Assembly: GCF_000300975.2 (NCBI RefSeq)
Contig: NZ_AEEC02000022.1
Location: forward strand, 1 to 64,000
Reading direction: 5' to 3'
DNA length: 64,000 bases
DNA from: Herbaspirillum frisingense GSF30
GTDB lineage: Bacteria > Pseudomonadota > Gammaproteobacteria > Burkholderiales > Burkholderiaceae_D
Shown here in pieces: positions 1 to 8,339 of this stretch. The notes under the pieces are model-generated. The model searched no databases and had not been told where the DNA came from. It worked only from the letters and a program-made list of their open reading frames with translations. The translations under genes were made by a program, and so were the position numbers. The stretch's first letter is position 1, and each line of letters opens with the position of its first letter.

Positions 1-1
1 C

Positions 2-1099
2 GGCAAATCCACCATGCTGCGCATGATCGCCGGCCTGGAAGACATCTCCGGCGGCACCCTCGCTATCGGCGGCCAGGTAGTCAACGCGCTGCCGGCGCGG
101 GATCGCAACGTGGCCATGGTGTTCCAGAACTATGCGCTCTACCCGCACATGAATGTCTATGACAACATCGCCTTCGGCCTGCGGCGGCTCAAGCGACCGG
201 CCGCCGAGATCGACCGCCGGGTGCGCGAGGTCGCCGCCATGCTGAACCTGGACACCCTGCTGGAACGCAAGCCCCGCGCCATGTCCGGCGGCCAGCAGCA
301 GCGCGCTGCGATTGCCCGAGCGATCATCAAGACGCCCTCGGTGTTCCTGTTCGACGAACCGCTGTCGAACCTGGATGCCAAGCTGCGTGCCCAGTTGCGT
401 GGCGACATCAAGCGCCTGCACCAGCGCCTGCGCACCACCACTGTCTACGTCACCCACGACCAGCTGGAGGCGATGACCCTGGCCGATCGCGTGGTCCTGA
501 TGCAGGAGGGCCGCATCGTCCAGGCCGGCAGCCCGGCCGAGCTCTACCGCTACCCGCGCAACCTGTTTGCGGCCGGCTTCATCGGCACCCCGGCGATGAA
601 CTTCCTCTCGGGCGTGGTGCAGCGGCAAGAACAGGACGTGGTCATCGACACGGCCCGTCAGCGCTGGACACTCAAAGGTGAAAGGTTTTCACGCCTGCGC
701 CATGGAATGGCGGTAAAGTTGGCGATACGTCCCGACTACGTCCGCATTGCCGGCCAGCGGGACACAGCCGCCAGCCTGACCTGCCCGGTCAGCGTGGAAC
801 TGGTCGAGATTCTCGGTGCCGACGCACTGCTGACCACCCGTTGCGGCGAAGAGACGCTGACCGCGCTGGTCCCTGCCGAGCGCCTGCCGCAAACGGGCGC
901 GCCGCTGACACTGGCCTTCGATCAGCATGACCTGCATGTGTTCGATGTAGCAAGCGGAGAGAACCTGTCGCTGCCCGCGGGCGCCCTGCCGGCCCCCTGG
1001 CATGACGACGGCCCGCATGGCAAGGAGACCAAGCATGAGTCCGGATCTGGAACTGGTGCATACCCGCCAGGACGAATCGTTCAGGGCCTGGGTGCATGA
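2..1099 (+). CDS. Sugar ABC transporter ATP-binding protein, MalK/UgpC type (5' end outside window)
   Basis: This is the cytoplasmic ATPase of a carbohydrate ABC importer. The window opens inside the P-loop: the first four codons read GKST, the end of Walker A. The Q-loop (VFQNYALYPHMN), signature (MSGGQQQR), Walker B (FLFDEPLSNLDAK) and switch histidine (YVTHDQLEAM) follow in order. A TOBE-type regulatory domain occupies the C-terminal third, as in MalK. The last ~22 codons overlap the start of the AraC-type gene by 65 bp, so the tail may be a poorly conserved extension. The following regulator and FGGY kinase suggest a pentose or sugar-alcohol operon. The substrate cannot be read from this subunit. 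Confidence 0.93.
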   Translation, partial: GKSTMLRMIAGLEDISGGTLAIGGQVVNALPARDRNVAMVFQNYALYPHMNVYDNIAFGLRRLKRPAAEIDRRVREVAAMLNLDTLLERKPRAMSGGQQQRAAIARAIIKTPSVFLFDEPLSNLDAKLRAQLRGDIKRLHQRLRTTTVYVTHDQLEAMTLADRVVLMQEGRIVQAGSPAELYRYPRNLFAAGFIGTPAMNFLSGVVQRQEQDVVIDTARQRWTLKGERFSRLRHGMAVKLAIRPDYVRIAGQRDTAASLTCPVSVELVEILGADALLTTRCGEETLTALVPAERLPQTGAPLTLAFDQHDLHVFDVASGENLSLPAGALPAPWHDDGPHGKETKHESGSGTGAYPPGRIVQGLGA

Positions 1100-1916
1100 C
1101 TACCCGCACACGGTGGCCAAATGGCACTTCCATCCCGAATATGAAATCCACGTCATTACCGCCTCCAGCGGCAAGTTCTTCGTGGGTGACTGCATCGACG
1201 ATTTCGGCCCCGGCAACCTGGTGCTGACCGGCCCCAACCTGCCGCACAACTGGGTCAGCAACCTGGGGCCGGACCATCACCTGGCGGGGCGCGATCTGGT
1301 GCTGCAGTTCTCGCGCCCCTTCGTCGAGCGCATGGTGGGCGCCATTCCCGAACTGGCCCCCTTGCAGGAACTGCTCGATGGCGCAGCGCGTGGTCTGCAG
1401 TTTCCCGATGCGTTGGGGATATCGATCACGCCGCTGATGCAGGAACTGGCACAGGCCGGTGGTGCGCGGCGCGTGGTGCTGATGATGTCGGTGCTGGAAC
1501 AACTGGCGTCCTGCCCAGAGCGCAGGCCGCTGGCCGGCCCGGGTTACGACCTCAATGCCCAGCGCCACATGTCATCCACCATCAACCAGGTGTTGTCCTA
1601 TATCCGCCAGAATCTGGGTGGCAACCTGCGCGAGACAGATGTGGCCGACCTGGCCGGCATGAGCGTGAGCAGTTTTACCCGCTTCTTCAAGCGCCATACC
1701 GGCTGCACCTTCATCCAGTACCAGAACGGCCTGCGCCTGAACGAAGCCTGCGAACTGCTGATGTGCACCGAACTGAGCGTGACCGAGGTGTGCTACCGGG
1801 TGGGCTTCAACAACCTGTCCAATTTCAATCGCCAGTTCCTGGCCTGCAAGGGCATGCCGCCCTCGCGTTTCCGCTCGCTGCACCGGCTCAATGACGACGT
1901 CCGGGCAGTGGCCTGA
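1035..1916 (+). CDS. AraC-family transcriptional regulator with N-terminal cupin domain
   Basis: A 293-residue regulator, probably activating the sugar-utilisation operon in which it lies. The N-terminal half has a cupin-like ligand pocket (HFHPEYEIHVI and GPNLPHNW). The C-terminal ~95 residues hold the two helix-turn-helix motifs of AraC proteins (DVADLAGMSVSSFTRFFKRH, then VTEVCYRVGFNNLSNFNRQF). I chose the ATG at 1035 because AAGGAGACC lies 6-14 bases before it. The longer reading from 1002 adds residues with no family resemblance. It overlaps the ATPase gene by 65 bp and precedes the kinase by 29 bp. The inducer is unknown; a pentose or polyol is inferred from the neighbours. Confidence 0.9.
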   Translation: MSPDLELVHTRQDESFRAWVHDYPHTVAKWHFHPEYEIHVITASSGKFFVGDCIDDFGPGNLVLTGPNLPHNWVSNLGPDHHLAGRDLVLQFSRPFVERMVGAIPELAPLQELLDGAARGLQFPDALGISITPLMQELAQAGGARRVVLMMSVLEQLASCPERRPLAGPGYDLNAQRHMSSTINQVLSYIRQNLGGNLRETDVADLAGMSVSSFTRFFKRHTGCTFIQYQNGLRLNEACELLMCTELSVTEVCYRVGFNNLSNFNRQFLACKGMPPSRFRSLHRLNDDVRAVA

Positions 1917-1945
1917 CCCCTACTCCGCAAGCAAAGGAAATTGAT

Positions 1946-3427
1946 TTGAGCTATCTGGGCATCGACCTCGGCACTTCCGAAGTGAAGCTCGTCCTCACCG
2001 ACGACGACTCCCGCGTCATCGCCACCACCGGTGCCAGGCTGCGCGTGGACAACCCGCACCCGCTGTGGTCAGAACAGGCGCCGCAATCGTGGTGGAACGC
2101 CGCGCAGGACGCCATCGCCGCGCTGCGCACCGAGGCCCCACAGGCCTTCTCGGCGCTGCGCGGCATTGGCATCTCCGGCCAGATGCATGGCGCCACCCTG
2201 CTGGACCGCAACGGCAACGTACTGCGCCCGGCCATCCTGTGGAACGACATGCGCGCCCACGCCGAGTGCGTGGAGCTGGAAGCACTGGTGCCAGACGCCG
2301 CCCTCATCACCGGCAATCGCGCCATGCCCGGCTTTACCGCGCCCAAGCTGCTGTGGCTGTCGAAGTACGAACCGGCGGTCTACCGTGCCATCGACAAGGT
2401 CTTGCTGCCCAAGGATTACCTGGGCTGGAAGCTGACCGGCGAGTTTGTCTCCGAGATGTCGGACGCGGCCGGCACGCTCTGGCTGGACGTGGCACGACGC
2501 GACTGGTCCGAGCGCATGCTCGCGGCGACCGGTCTGGACCGCAGCCACATGCCGCGCCTGGTGGAAGGCAGCGCCGTGGCCGGCCCGCTACGCGAGGAAT
2601 TGCGCCGCGAATGGGGCATCGACGGCCCGGTGGTGGTGGCCGGCGGCGCCGGTGACAATGCCGCCAGCGCCGTGGGCATCGGCGTGATCCAGGCCGGCGA
2701 CGCCTTCCTCTCGCTGGGTAGTTCGGGTGTCCTGTTTGCCGCCACGGCGCGGCACGCCCCCAACCCGCAACAGGGCGTGCATGCCTTCTGCCACTGCCTG
2801 CCCGGGCAATGGCACCAGATGAGCGTGATCCTGTCCGCCGCCGCCAGCCTGCATTGGCTGTCCGGCGTGGTCGGTCGCGAGGTGGCCGAGCTGGTGGCCG
2901 GCGCCGAACACCTGAGCGCGACGCAACAGGCCCAGGCGCCGATCTTCCTGCCCTATCTCAACGGCGAACGCACCCCACACAACGATGCCAGCGCCAAGGG
3001 GGTGCTGTTCGGCATGACACCGGCGCACGACGCCGCCCACCTGGCTTATGCCGTGATGGAGGGTGTGGCCTTTGCCATGGCGGACGGATATGCAGCGCTG
3101 CAGTCGGCGGGTACCGTGCTGCAGAGCGCCGCCCTCGTCGGCGGGGGATCGCGCAGTGCGTTCTGGGGGGAGTTGTGTGCCACGGCGCTGGGGATTCCCT
3201 TGCGGCGACATGCGGGGGCGGAAGTCGGCGCAGCACTGGGGGCAGCGCGCTTGGGGCGCCTGGCGCATAGGGGGGAGGAGGTGGCGAAAGTCTGCGTGGC
3301 GCCGGAGATTCTGGAGACCTATCGTCCCGACTCCGAAAGGCAGGAACAACTGATGCGCAGGCTGGCGCAGTATCGGCGTCTCTACGCCAGTCTGGCGGAG
3401 GAATTCAGCCGATTCTCCCGGACCTGA
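1946..3427 (+). CDS. xylB: FGGY-family sugar kinase, probably xylulokinase
   Basis: A 493-residue cytoplasmic kinase of normal FGGY-family length that would phosphorylate D-xylulose or a related ketopentose for the pentose phosphate pathway. The N-terminal phosphate-binding segment (GIDLGTSEVKLVL), the GISGQMHGATLL segment typical of xylulokinases and the C-terminal adenosine motif (GGGSRSAFW) are present. Translation starts at a TTG with AAAGGA 6 bases upstream; no ATG fits the family N-terminus. It follows the sugar ABC ATPase and the AraC-type regulator in the same direction and is probably co-transcribed, as in arabitol, xylitol or mannitol operons. Xylulose is inferred from family resemblance; other ketopentoses remain possible. 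Confidence 0.88.
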   Translation: MSYLGIDLGTSEVKLVLTDDDSRVIATTGARLRVDNPHPLWSEQAPQSWWNAAQDAIAALRTEAPQAFSALRGIGISGQMHGATLLDRNGNVLRPAILWNDMRAHAECVELEALVPDAALITGNRAMPGFTAPKLLWLSKYEPAVYRAIDKVLLPKDYLGWKLTGEFVSEMSDAAGTLWLDVARRDWSERMLAATGLDRSHMPRLVEGSAVAGPLREELRREWGIDGPVVVAGGAGDNAASAVGIGVIQAGDAFLSLGSSGVLFAATARHAPNPQQGVHAFCHCLPGQWHQMSVILSAAASLHWLSGVVGREVAELVAGAEHLSATQQAQAPIFLPYLNGERTPHNDASAKGVLFGMTPAHDAAHLAYAVMEGVAFAMADGYAALQSAGTVLQSAALVGGGSRSAFWGELCATALGIPLRRHAGAEVGAALGAARLGRLAHRGEEVAKVCVAPEILETYRPDSERQEQLMRRLAQYRRLYASLAEEFSRFSRT

Positions 3428-3433
3428 TATCCG

Positions 3434-3495
3434 AAAAGGCAGCACGAAATTACACCACTGAGCGTCACCGGACGCCCTCTCCGGTCAGCCTTTTC
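3434..3495 (+). terminator. Possible weak terminator after xylB
   Basis: A 6-bp GC stem (ACCGGA at 3467-3472 with TCCGGT at 3480-3485) is enclosed by outer arms AAAAGGC near 3434 and GCCTTTT near 3488. The U-rich stretch is short, so this is only a candidate end for the sugar operon. Confidence 0.3.
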
Positions 3496-3650
3496 CACAT
3501 CATCGCCAGCGGCGAAAACACCTCATTTCTCGAAGCATTTCAACAGACTTCGTGCTAGCGCCATGCAACCATCTGCGCTTTCCCGATCTGGCCTGCTAGT
3601 AGCGCATCCGCTTTCTCCGGGAAACCACCCCTTCCCGCAGAAAGACCCGC

Positions 3651-6600
3651 ATGCAACGAGACCCCAAGCGCTGGGAAATGCTGACCCGCCAGCGCCAGCA
3701 CAATCGCATCCTGCAACTCTCCTTCGTCCATGAGGACGGCCCCGACGCCGAATTGCTGATCAATCGGCTGGAGGCCAGCGAGGCCTTGAGCCGCGATTTT
3801 TACTACTCGCTGGAACTGCTGAGCAACGATGCCGGCATCGAGCTCAAAACCATGATGGGCAAGCTGCTGTGCGCAGCCCTGACCCGCGCCGATGGCACGC
3901 AGCGCTACTTCACCGGCTATGTCGATCGCTTCACTCTCCTGCGTAGCGATGGTGGCATCGCCTTCTATGAAGCCCGGCTGGTCCCCTGGTTGGCCTTCCT
4001 GAAATCACGCAAGAACAACCGCATCTTCCACCGTCTTTCGCTGGAAGACCTGAGTGCGACGATCTTCCGTGACTATCGCCTGCACGCGAAATGGGACCTT
4101 CAGCGCAGAAAAACCGATCCGGTCCGGACCCAGATGTTCCAGTTCGACGAAAGCGACAGCAATATGCTGCATCGTCGATGGGAAGACGCCGGATGGCATT
4201 ACCACTATGAGCACGACGCCCAGGGCCATCACCTGATACTGTCGGATGACTCCACCTACGCCCAGCCCATCGACGGCGACGAGGAAGTCCCCTTCCAGCG
4301 CCATGGCGGCGCCATCGAAGAAGACGGCATTGCCAGCTGGTCTGCAGCGCGTCGCTTCCAGCCCGCTAGCGTTGCCCTCACCAGCTACGATTTCAAGATG
4401 GCCGGCACTCTTGCGGTCAATGTACCGACGCTGAACAAGCAGGGTTCGGCCCTGCCGGTCGAACATTACGAATACACAGGCGCCTATGGTTTTGGCAGCC
4501 GGGAAGAGGGCGACCGGAAAAGCCGCATCCGGATAGAAGAATTCGAAGCCCAAGCCAAGATCTTCGAGGGCGCCGGCAATTGCCGTTATCTGCAGCCGGG
4601 CCGCACCTTCCGCATGACCGGCCATTTCTCGGAGCAAGGATCAAGGAAGCCCGACAGGAGCAGTCGTGACGAAGACCAGAAGTTCCTGATCATCAGCGTC
4701 GAGCACAGCGCCACCAACAATTACCTGCAGGGCGCCGACGCACCTCCCATCTACACCAACCGGATCACCTGCCTGCGCCGACGCATCCCCTGGCGCCCAG
4801 GCCGGGGTCACCACAGCCAGCCGACCCTGCTCAACGGCATCCAGACGGCCACCGTGGTCGGCCCCTCCGGCGAAAATCACTTCGTCGACGAATATGGCCG
4901 GGTGCGGGTGCAATTCCACTGGGACCGGATCGGCAAGAACGACGCCGGCAGTTCGGCCTGGATCAGGGTGGCCAGTCATTGGACCGGCGGCACACAGGGA
5001 TGCATCGCCGTGCCGCGCATCGGGCAGCTGGTGATCGTGCAATGGCTGGGTGGCGATCCGGATCGGCCCATCATCACCGGTTCCGTGGTCAACCAGATCA
5101 ACATGCCACCCTGGGCCCTACCCTCGCAGGTGGCCCTGTCCGGCATGCGCAGCCGTGAGCTCACGCCCAGGCAGGGCAATACCCCGGTGGGCCGCTCCGG
5201 TCACCTGCTCTTCGATGACACGCACGGGGCCATCCAGACACAGATGCGCAGTGACGCCTTCGACAGTCAACTCTCCCTGGGCCACATCACCCGCATCGAA
5301 CAACGGGAGGGACGCCGGGACGCCCGCGGCCAGGGATTCGAGCTACGTTCCGACGCGCACGGCGTCATCCGCGCCGCCCAGGGACTGCTGCTCACCAGCG
5401 AGGCACGACCCAAGGCGCATGGACATGTGACCGGTCTGGGCGAGACCGTGACCCGGTTGACGCAGGCGCGCAGCACCGTGGACAGCCTCTCCCGGTTGGC
5501 CCAGGAACACCAGGCCCAGGACAAGGATGGCGACCAGCAGCAAGTTGCCGCCGCCCTCCAGGCGCAGAACGACGCCATCCAGGGCAGCAGCGAGGATGGC
5601 CGCCCTGCCGAATTGAGCGAACCGCATCTGCTGCTGGCCAGCCCCAGCGGTATCGAAGCCAGCTCCGGCGCCTCCACCCATCTGGCCAGTGCCGAGCACG
5701 CCGCCGTGACCGCCGGCAGCCATGTCTCGCTGGCGGCCGGCAAGTCCTTCTTTGCCAGTGCCGCAGAAAAGATCTCGCTGCTGGCCTACCGCATGGGCCT
5801 GAAACTCATCGCCGCCAGCGGACGGGTGCAAATCCAGGCACAGAACGACAGCATGGAAATCCTCGCGCAAAAGGTAGTGGACATCATCAGCACCCGCGAC
5901 TGGATCAACCTCAGAGCCAAGAAGGGTATCCGCAGCGGCTATGCCTACAACGAATCGGTATCGCAATGCATCGGCCATGCTGTCTGCACCCAGCCTTGCA
6001 TCGACCAGCTTACCAGCTGGATCTCGGACGGGGATCTGAAAAGTCCTCGCAACCTGTACGGCCGTGCATTGCTATACAACCAGGCCGACATCATCGCTGC
6101 GACGGAGCCGCATCTGAAGGGTAGTGACATTCAGTTCGAAAACGTTCTCAACATCTACAAGGGGGCACTCGCCCGGCTTCAGGATCCGATGCAGAAGGAA
6201 CAGTTGATTGATCGGCTCGCACTGACCACGGCCAATGTCATTGGCAAATCCCTTTCCGAAACCAGCCATAACGTACTGGCTAAGGCTTATCTGTACCTCC
6301 TGGCTGACGGCAAAGTCAGGGTCGAAAAAATGACACGCTTCGACTTGGCGAAATGGGCTATCGCTCAAGCAAAAGAGCAGGGCGTCAAACTTGACAGCCA
6401 GCGGCAGCAAACCAGGGCCGATGCCCGTACGGAAGCTCGTCGCGCAGTGAACTACGCGAAAGCAAACCCTAGTATCGACATTTACGAGCTAGACATCGCC
6501 AAGCTGGAGAGGGAGGGACGTATCGCGCCGGGAAGCATTAAGGGCATCGGTATTCCGGGCGTTGCGGTGGCGCGGAGATGGTTGGGTTCATCGTCACCAC

Positions 6601-7196
6601 CGGAATTCAGGCTAGGCATAGTAACCATCCTTATACAGTTGGTGGCACTGAATTTTGCCATGAAGGACCTCGCCAACAATGACCAGTTCAACGAGGAGGA
6701 AACAACAATCAAGGCTACCGTGGCGATCCTCAGCTTAGGCGCGACCATCGTCGAGACGGTTGCGGTCACTGTGGAAAAATCCGTGGAACATCCTCTAGCT
6801 GCATTTATTCGGAACCAATGGGTCGTGAGACAAAGATATATGACAATGATTACTTTAGGTGCTCGCGCAGTGGGATCGCTTGCCGGTATTGGCGCTGCAA
6901 GCTACGACATATTTACCAATATGCCAAAGGCTTACAGAGAGGGGAACAAGGCCCTAGCCGGACTATATTTAGTAAGTGGAATTCTGGCATCACGAATAGC
7001 TGCGGCCACATTTTTTTCACTGGGCGCTCTTTTCTGGCCACTACTTCTGATCTCCTTCGGCATCGGAATCGCGATAGCGCTTATTAATAACAGCCAACTT
7101 AAGACGTGGATATCACGCTGCGAGTTTTCAGCTGGGGAGAAATATGCCTCCTTCGATGCCCAGTTGAAGGGATATCACGATGCCGTGGGAGGCTGA
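3651..7196 (+). CDS. vgrG: T6SS spike protein VgrG with C-terminal membrane (pore-forming, VasX-like) extension
   Basis: A 1181-residue 'evolved' VgrG (TssI), the trimeric tip of the type VI secretion needle. Residues ~1-370 match the gp27-like hub. The gp5-like OB fold starts near 409 (FVDEYGRVRVQFHWDR) and includes GCIAVPRIGQLVIVQWLGGD. A DUF2345-type beta-helix region ends near 760. The remaining ~420 residues are not part of the spike: a soluble segment with a short Cys-rich stretch (CIGHAVCTQPC), then hydrophobic segments at about 987-1007, 1022-1042, 1064-1088 and a long one at 1100-1145, ending in a polar tail. The layout resembles the colicin-like C-terminus of VasX/BTH_I2691-family effectors, so membrane permeabilisation of the target cell is inferred. 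Coding GC falls through the extension. It is followed after 2 bp by the first putative immunity gene. The start at 3651 lacks a strong RBS; an ATG at 3678 is an alternative. Confidence 0.9.
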   Translation: MQRDPKRWEMLTRQRQHNRILQLSFVHEDGPDAELLINRLEASEALSRDFYYSLELLSNDAGIELKTMMGKLLCAALTRADGTQRYFTGYVDRFTLLRSDGGIAFYEARLVPWLAFLKSRKNNRIFHRLSLEDLSATIFRDYRLHAKWDLQRRKTDPVRTQMFQFDESDSNMLHRRWEDAGWHYHYEHDAQGHHLILSDDSTYAQPIDGDEEVPFQRHGGAIEEDGIASWSAARRFQPASVALTSYDFKMAGTLAVNVPTLNKQGSALPVEHYEYTGAYGFGSREEGDRKSRIRIEEFEAQAKIFEGAGNCRYLQPGRTFRMTGHFSEQGSRKPDRSSRDEDQKFLIISVEHSATNNYLQGADAPPIYTNRITCLRRRIPWRPGRGHHSQPTLLNGIQTATVVGPSGENHFVDEYGRVRVQFHWDRIGKNDAGSSAWIRVASHWTGGTQGCIAVPRIGQLVIVQWLGGDPDRPIITGSVVNQINMPPWALPSQVALSGMRSRELTPRQGNTPVGRSGHLLFDDTHGAIQTQMRSDAFDSQLSLGHITRIEQREGRRDARGQGFELRSDAHGVIRAAQGLLLTSEARPKAHGHVTGLGETVTRLTQARSTVDSLSRLAQEHQAQDKDGDQQQVAAALQAQNDAIQGSSEDGRPAELSEPHLLLASPSGIEASSGASTHLASAEHAAVTAGSHVSLAAGKSFFASAAEKISLLAYRMGLKLIAASGRVQIQAQNDSMEILAQKVVDIISTRDWINLRAKKGIRSGYAYNESVSQCIGHAVCTQPCIDQLTSWISDGDLKSPRNLYGRALLYNQADIIAATEPHLKGSDIQFENVLNIYKGALARLQDPMQKEQLIDRLALTTANVIGKSLSETSHNVLAKAYLYLLADGKVRVEKMTRFDLAKWAIAQAKEQGVKLDSQRQQTRADARTEARRAVNYAKANPSIDIYELDIAKLEREGRIAPGSIKGIGIPGVAVARRWLGSSSPPEFRLGIVTILIQLVALNFAMKDLANNDQFNEEETTIKATVAILSLGATIVETVAVTVEKSVEHPLAAFIRNQWVVRQRYMTMITLGARAVGSLAGIGAASYDIFTNMPKAYREGNKALAGLYLVSGILASRIAAATFFSLGALFWPLLLISFGIGIAIALINNSQLKTWISRCEFSAGEKYASFDAQLKGYHDAVGG

Positions 7197-7198
7197 AA

Positions 7199-8275
7199 AT
7201 GGATGAACGCATGTTTCCGCTCGAAATAGGTCGCCCCATTCCAGAATGGGATCTGCGACATCGACTACCCATCAACAAGCCAGTGAGCTCGGAGTGCAAA
7301 GACAGCGGCGCTATTTTCAGAATCAACTCTACCTATATGGACGTAACAGATCAGCCCTACAAAGACCGGCAATTGCTGGCTACAGCGGTTCTGATCGCAG
7401 TCTTTATATCAACAGTAGTGTTGGCAGCCTTGGCCAAAATTACAGTACTGCCATCACTAACAATGGATCTCGCGACAATTTTTATCTATTTCGTAGGTAT
7501 CGCATCAAGCATCAGTTATGGGCGTAAAGCGTTAAAATATGGACGGGACGAATTCTTCTCACTGAGACGTCGTACCATTCGCTTCAACCGTAAAGAGAAA
7601 AAAATCTACGCGATTCGTCGCCGCCGATTCTTTGCCAAGCCCGGTCAGGGCGATATCACCTGGGAAATTCCGTGGGACAACAGCGCCATCTTTTGCGTCC
7701 ATCGCCGAGTTGTTGAACGTAGGCACGTGTTCCATATTCGACACTATCAGGTCGATCTGGATGGCAACGTCATACGTGCATTCGCGATCGGCAGGAAATG
7801 GGAGGAAGAGGACGGTCTCGCAGACCTACTCTCACAGTGGAACTACTGGTGCTGGTATATGGATCACGGTCCGGTAGATCTTCCCAAGCCGCTCTTGTTC
7901 TTCAAGGAGAAGGAGAACGTCTTGGAGAGTTTTCTATTCTGTCTATATTGCTTCGGCATGCGTGCCAGTTCAGCCCATCGCATCGCGCTGATGCCGCTCA
8001 TTGTGCTGCTGACCTGCCACCGCCTGCTGGCGTTGTGGACTTGCCGTGATCCGATATGGCCAGATGCGGTGGACAAGGTCAGTGTCGTCGATCCAGATGA
8101 TCCTTTCGATGAACCCTCAGGAAGCACCCCCGTAGGATGGGCGGAAACAGTGCATTCAATTGGTCGAAATGAATATCCGGAAGGCGACAAAAAGGAAATG
8201 GAAAACTGGTCTGGTGCAAAAGACCCTTGCGCCAATGCTCTGCTCTGGGCGAAAGACATACCTCCCAAGATTTAA
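7199..8275 (+). CDS. DUF6708-like membrane protein, copy 1; putative immunity protein
   Basis: A 358-residue protein whose RINSTYMDV motif, RTIRFNRKEKK stretch and SQWNYWCWYMDHGP segment resemble DUF6708 proteins encoded beside T6SS spike genes in Burkholderiales (from memory, not searched). Hydrophobic helices lie at about 59-79 and 91-106, so an inner-membrane hairpin followed by a cytoplasmic domain is likely. The ATG at 7199 is preferred because GGAGG sits at 7187-7191, the paralog begins with the same MDER sequence, and it starts 2 bp after the vgrG stop. Position directly behind a membrane-active VgrG suggests immunity to that toxin. That role is inferred; the other possibility is a loading factor. 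Confidence 0.8.
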   Translation: MDERMFPLEIGRPIPEWDLRHRLPINKPVSSECKDSGAIFRINSTYMDVTDQPYKDRQLLATAVLIAVFISTVVLAALAKITVLPSLTMDLATIFIYFVGIASSISYGRKALKYGRDEFFSLRRRTIRFNRKEKKIYAIRRRRFFAKPGQGDITWEIPWDNSAIFCVHRRVVERRHVFHIRHYQVDLDGNVIRAFAIGRKWEEEDGLADLLSQWNYWCWYMDHGPVDLPKPLLFFKEKENVLESFLFCLYCFGMRASSAHRIALMPLIVLLTCHRLLALWTCRDPIWPDAVDKVSVVDPDDPFDEPSGSTPVGWAETVHSIGRNEYPEGDKKEMENWSGAKDPCANALLWAKDIPPKI

Positions 8276-8339
8276 GGCCGAACAAATAGGTCCGCCTCGC
8301 GTAGCGTCATACGGAGCTAAAGAATCGTTTAAGTTAAAA

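Noticed and set aside
7106-7198. Upstream extension of the first DUF6708-like gene into vgrG
   Set aside because: The extra 31 residues are the +1 frame of vgrG, GGAGG precedes the internal ATG at 7199, and the paralog begins at the equivalent Met.
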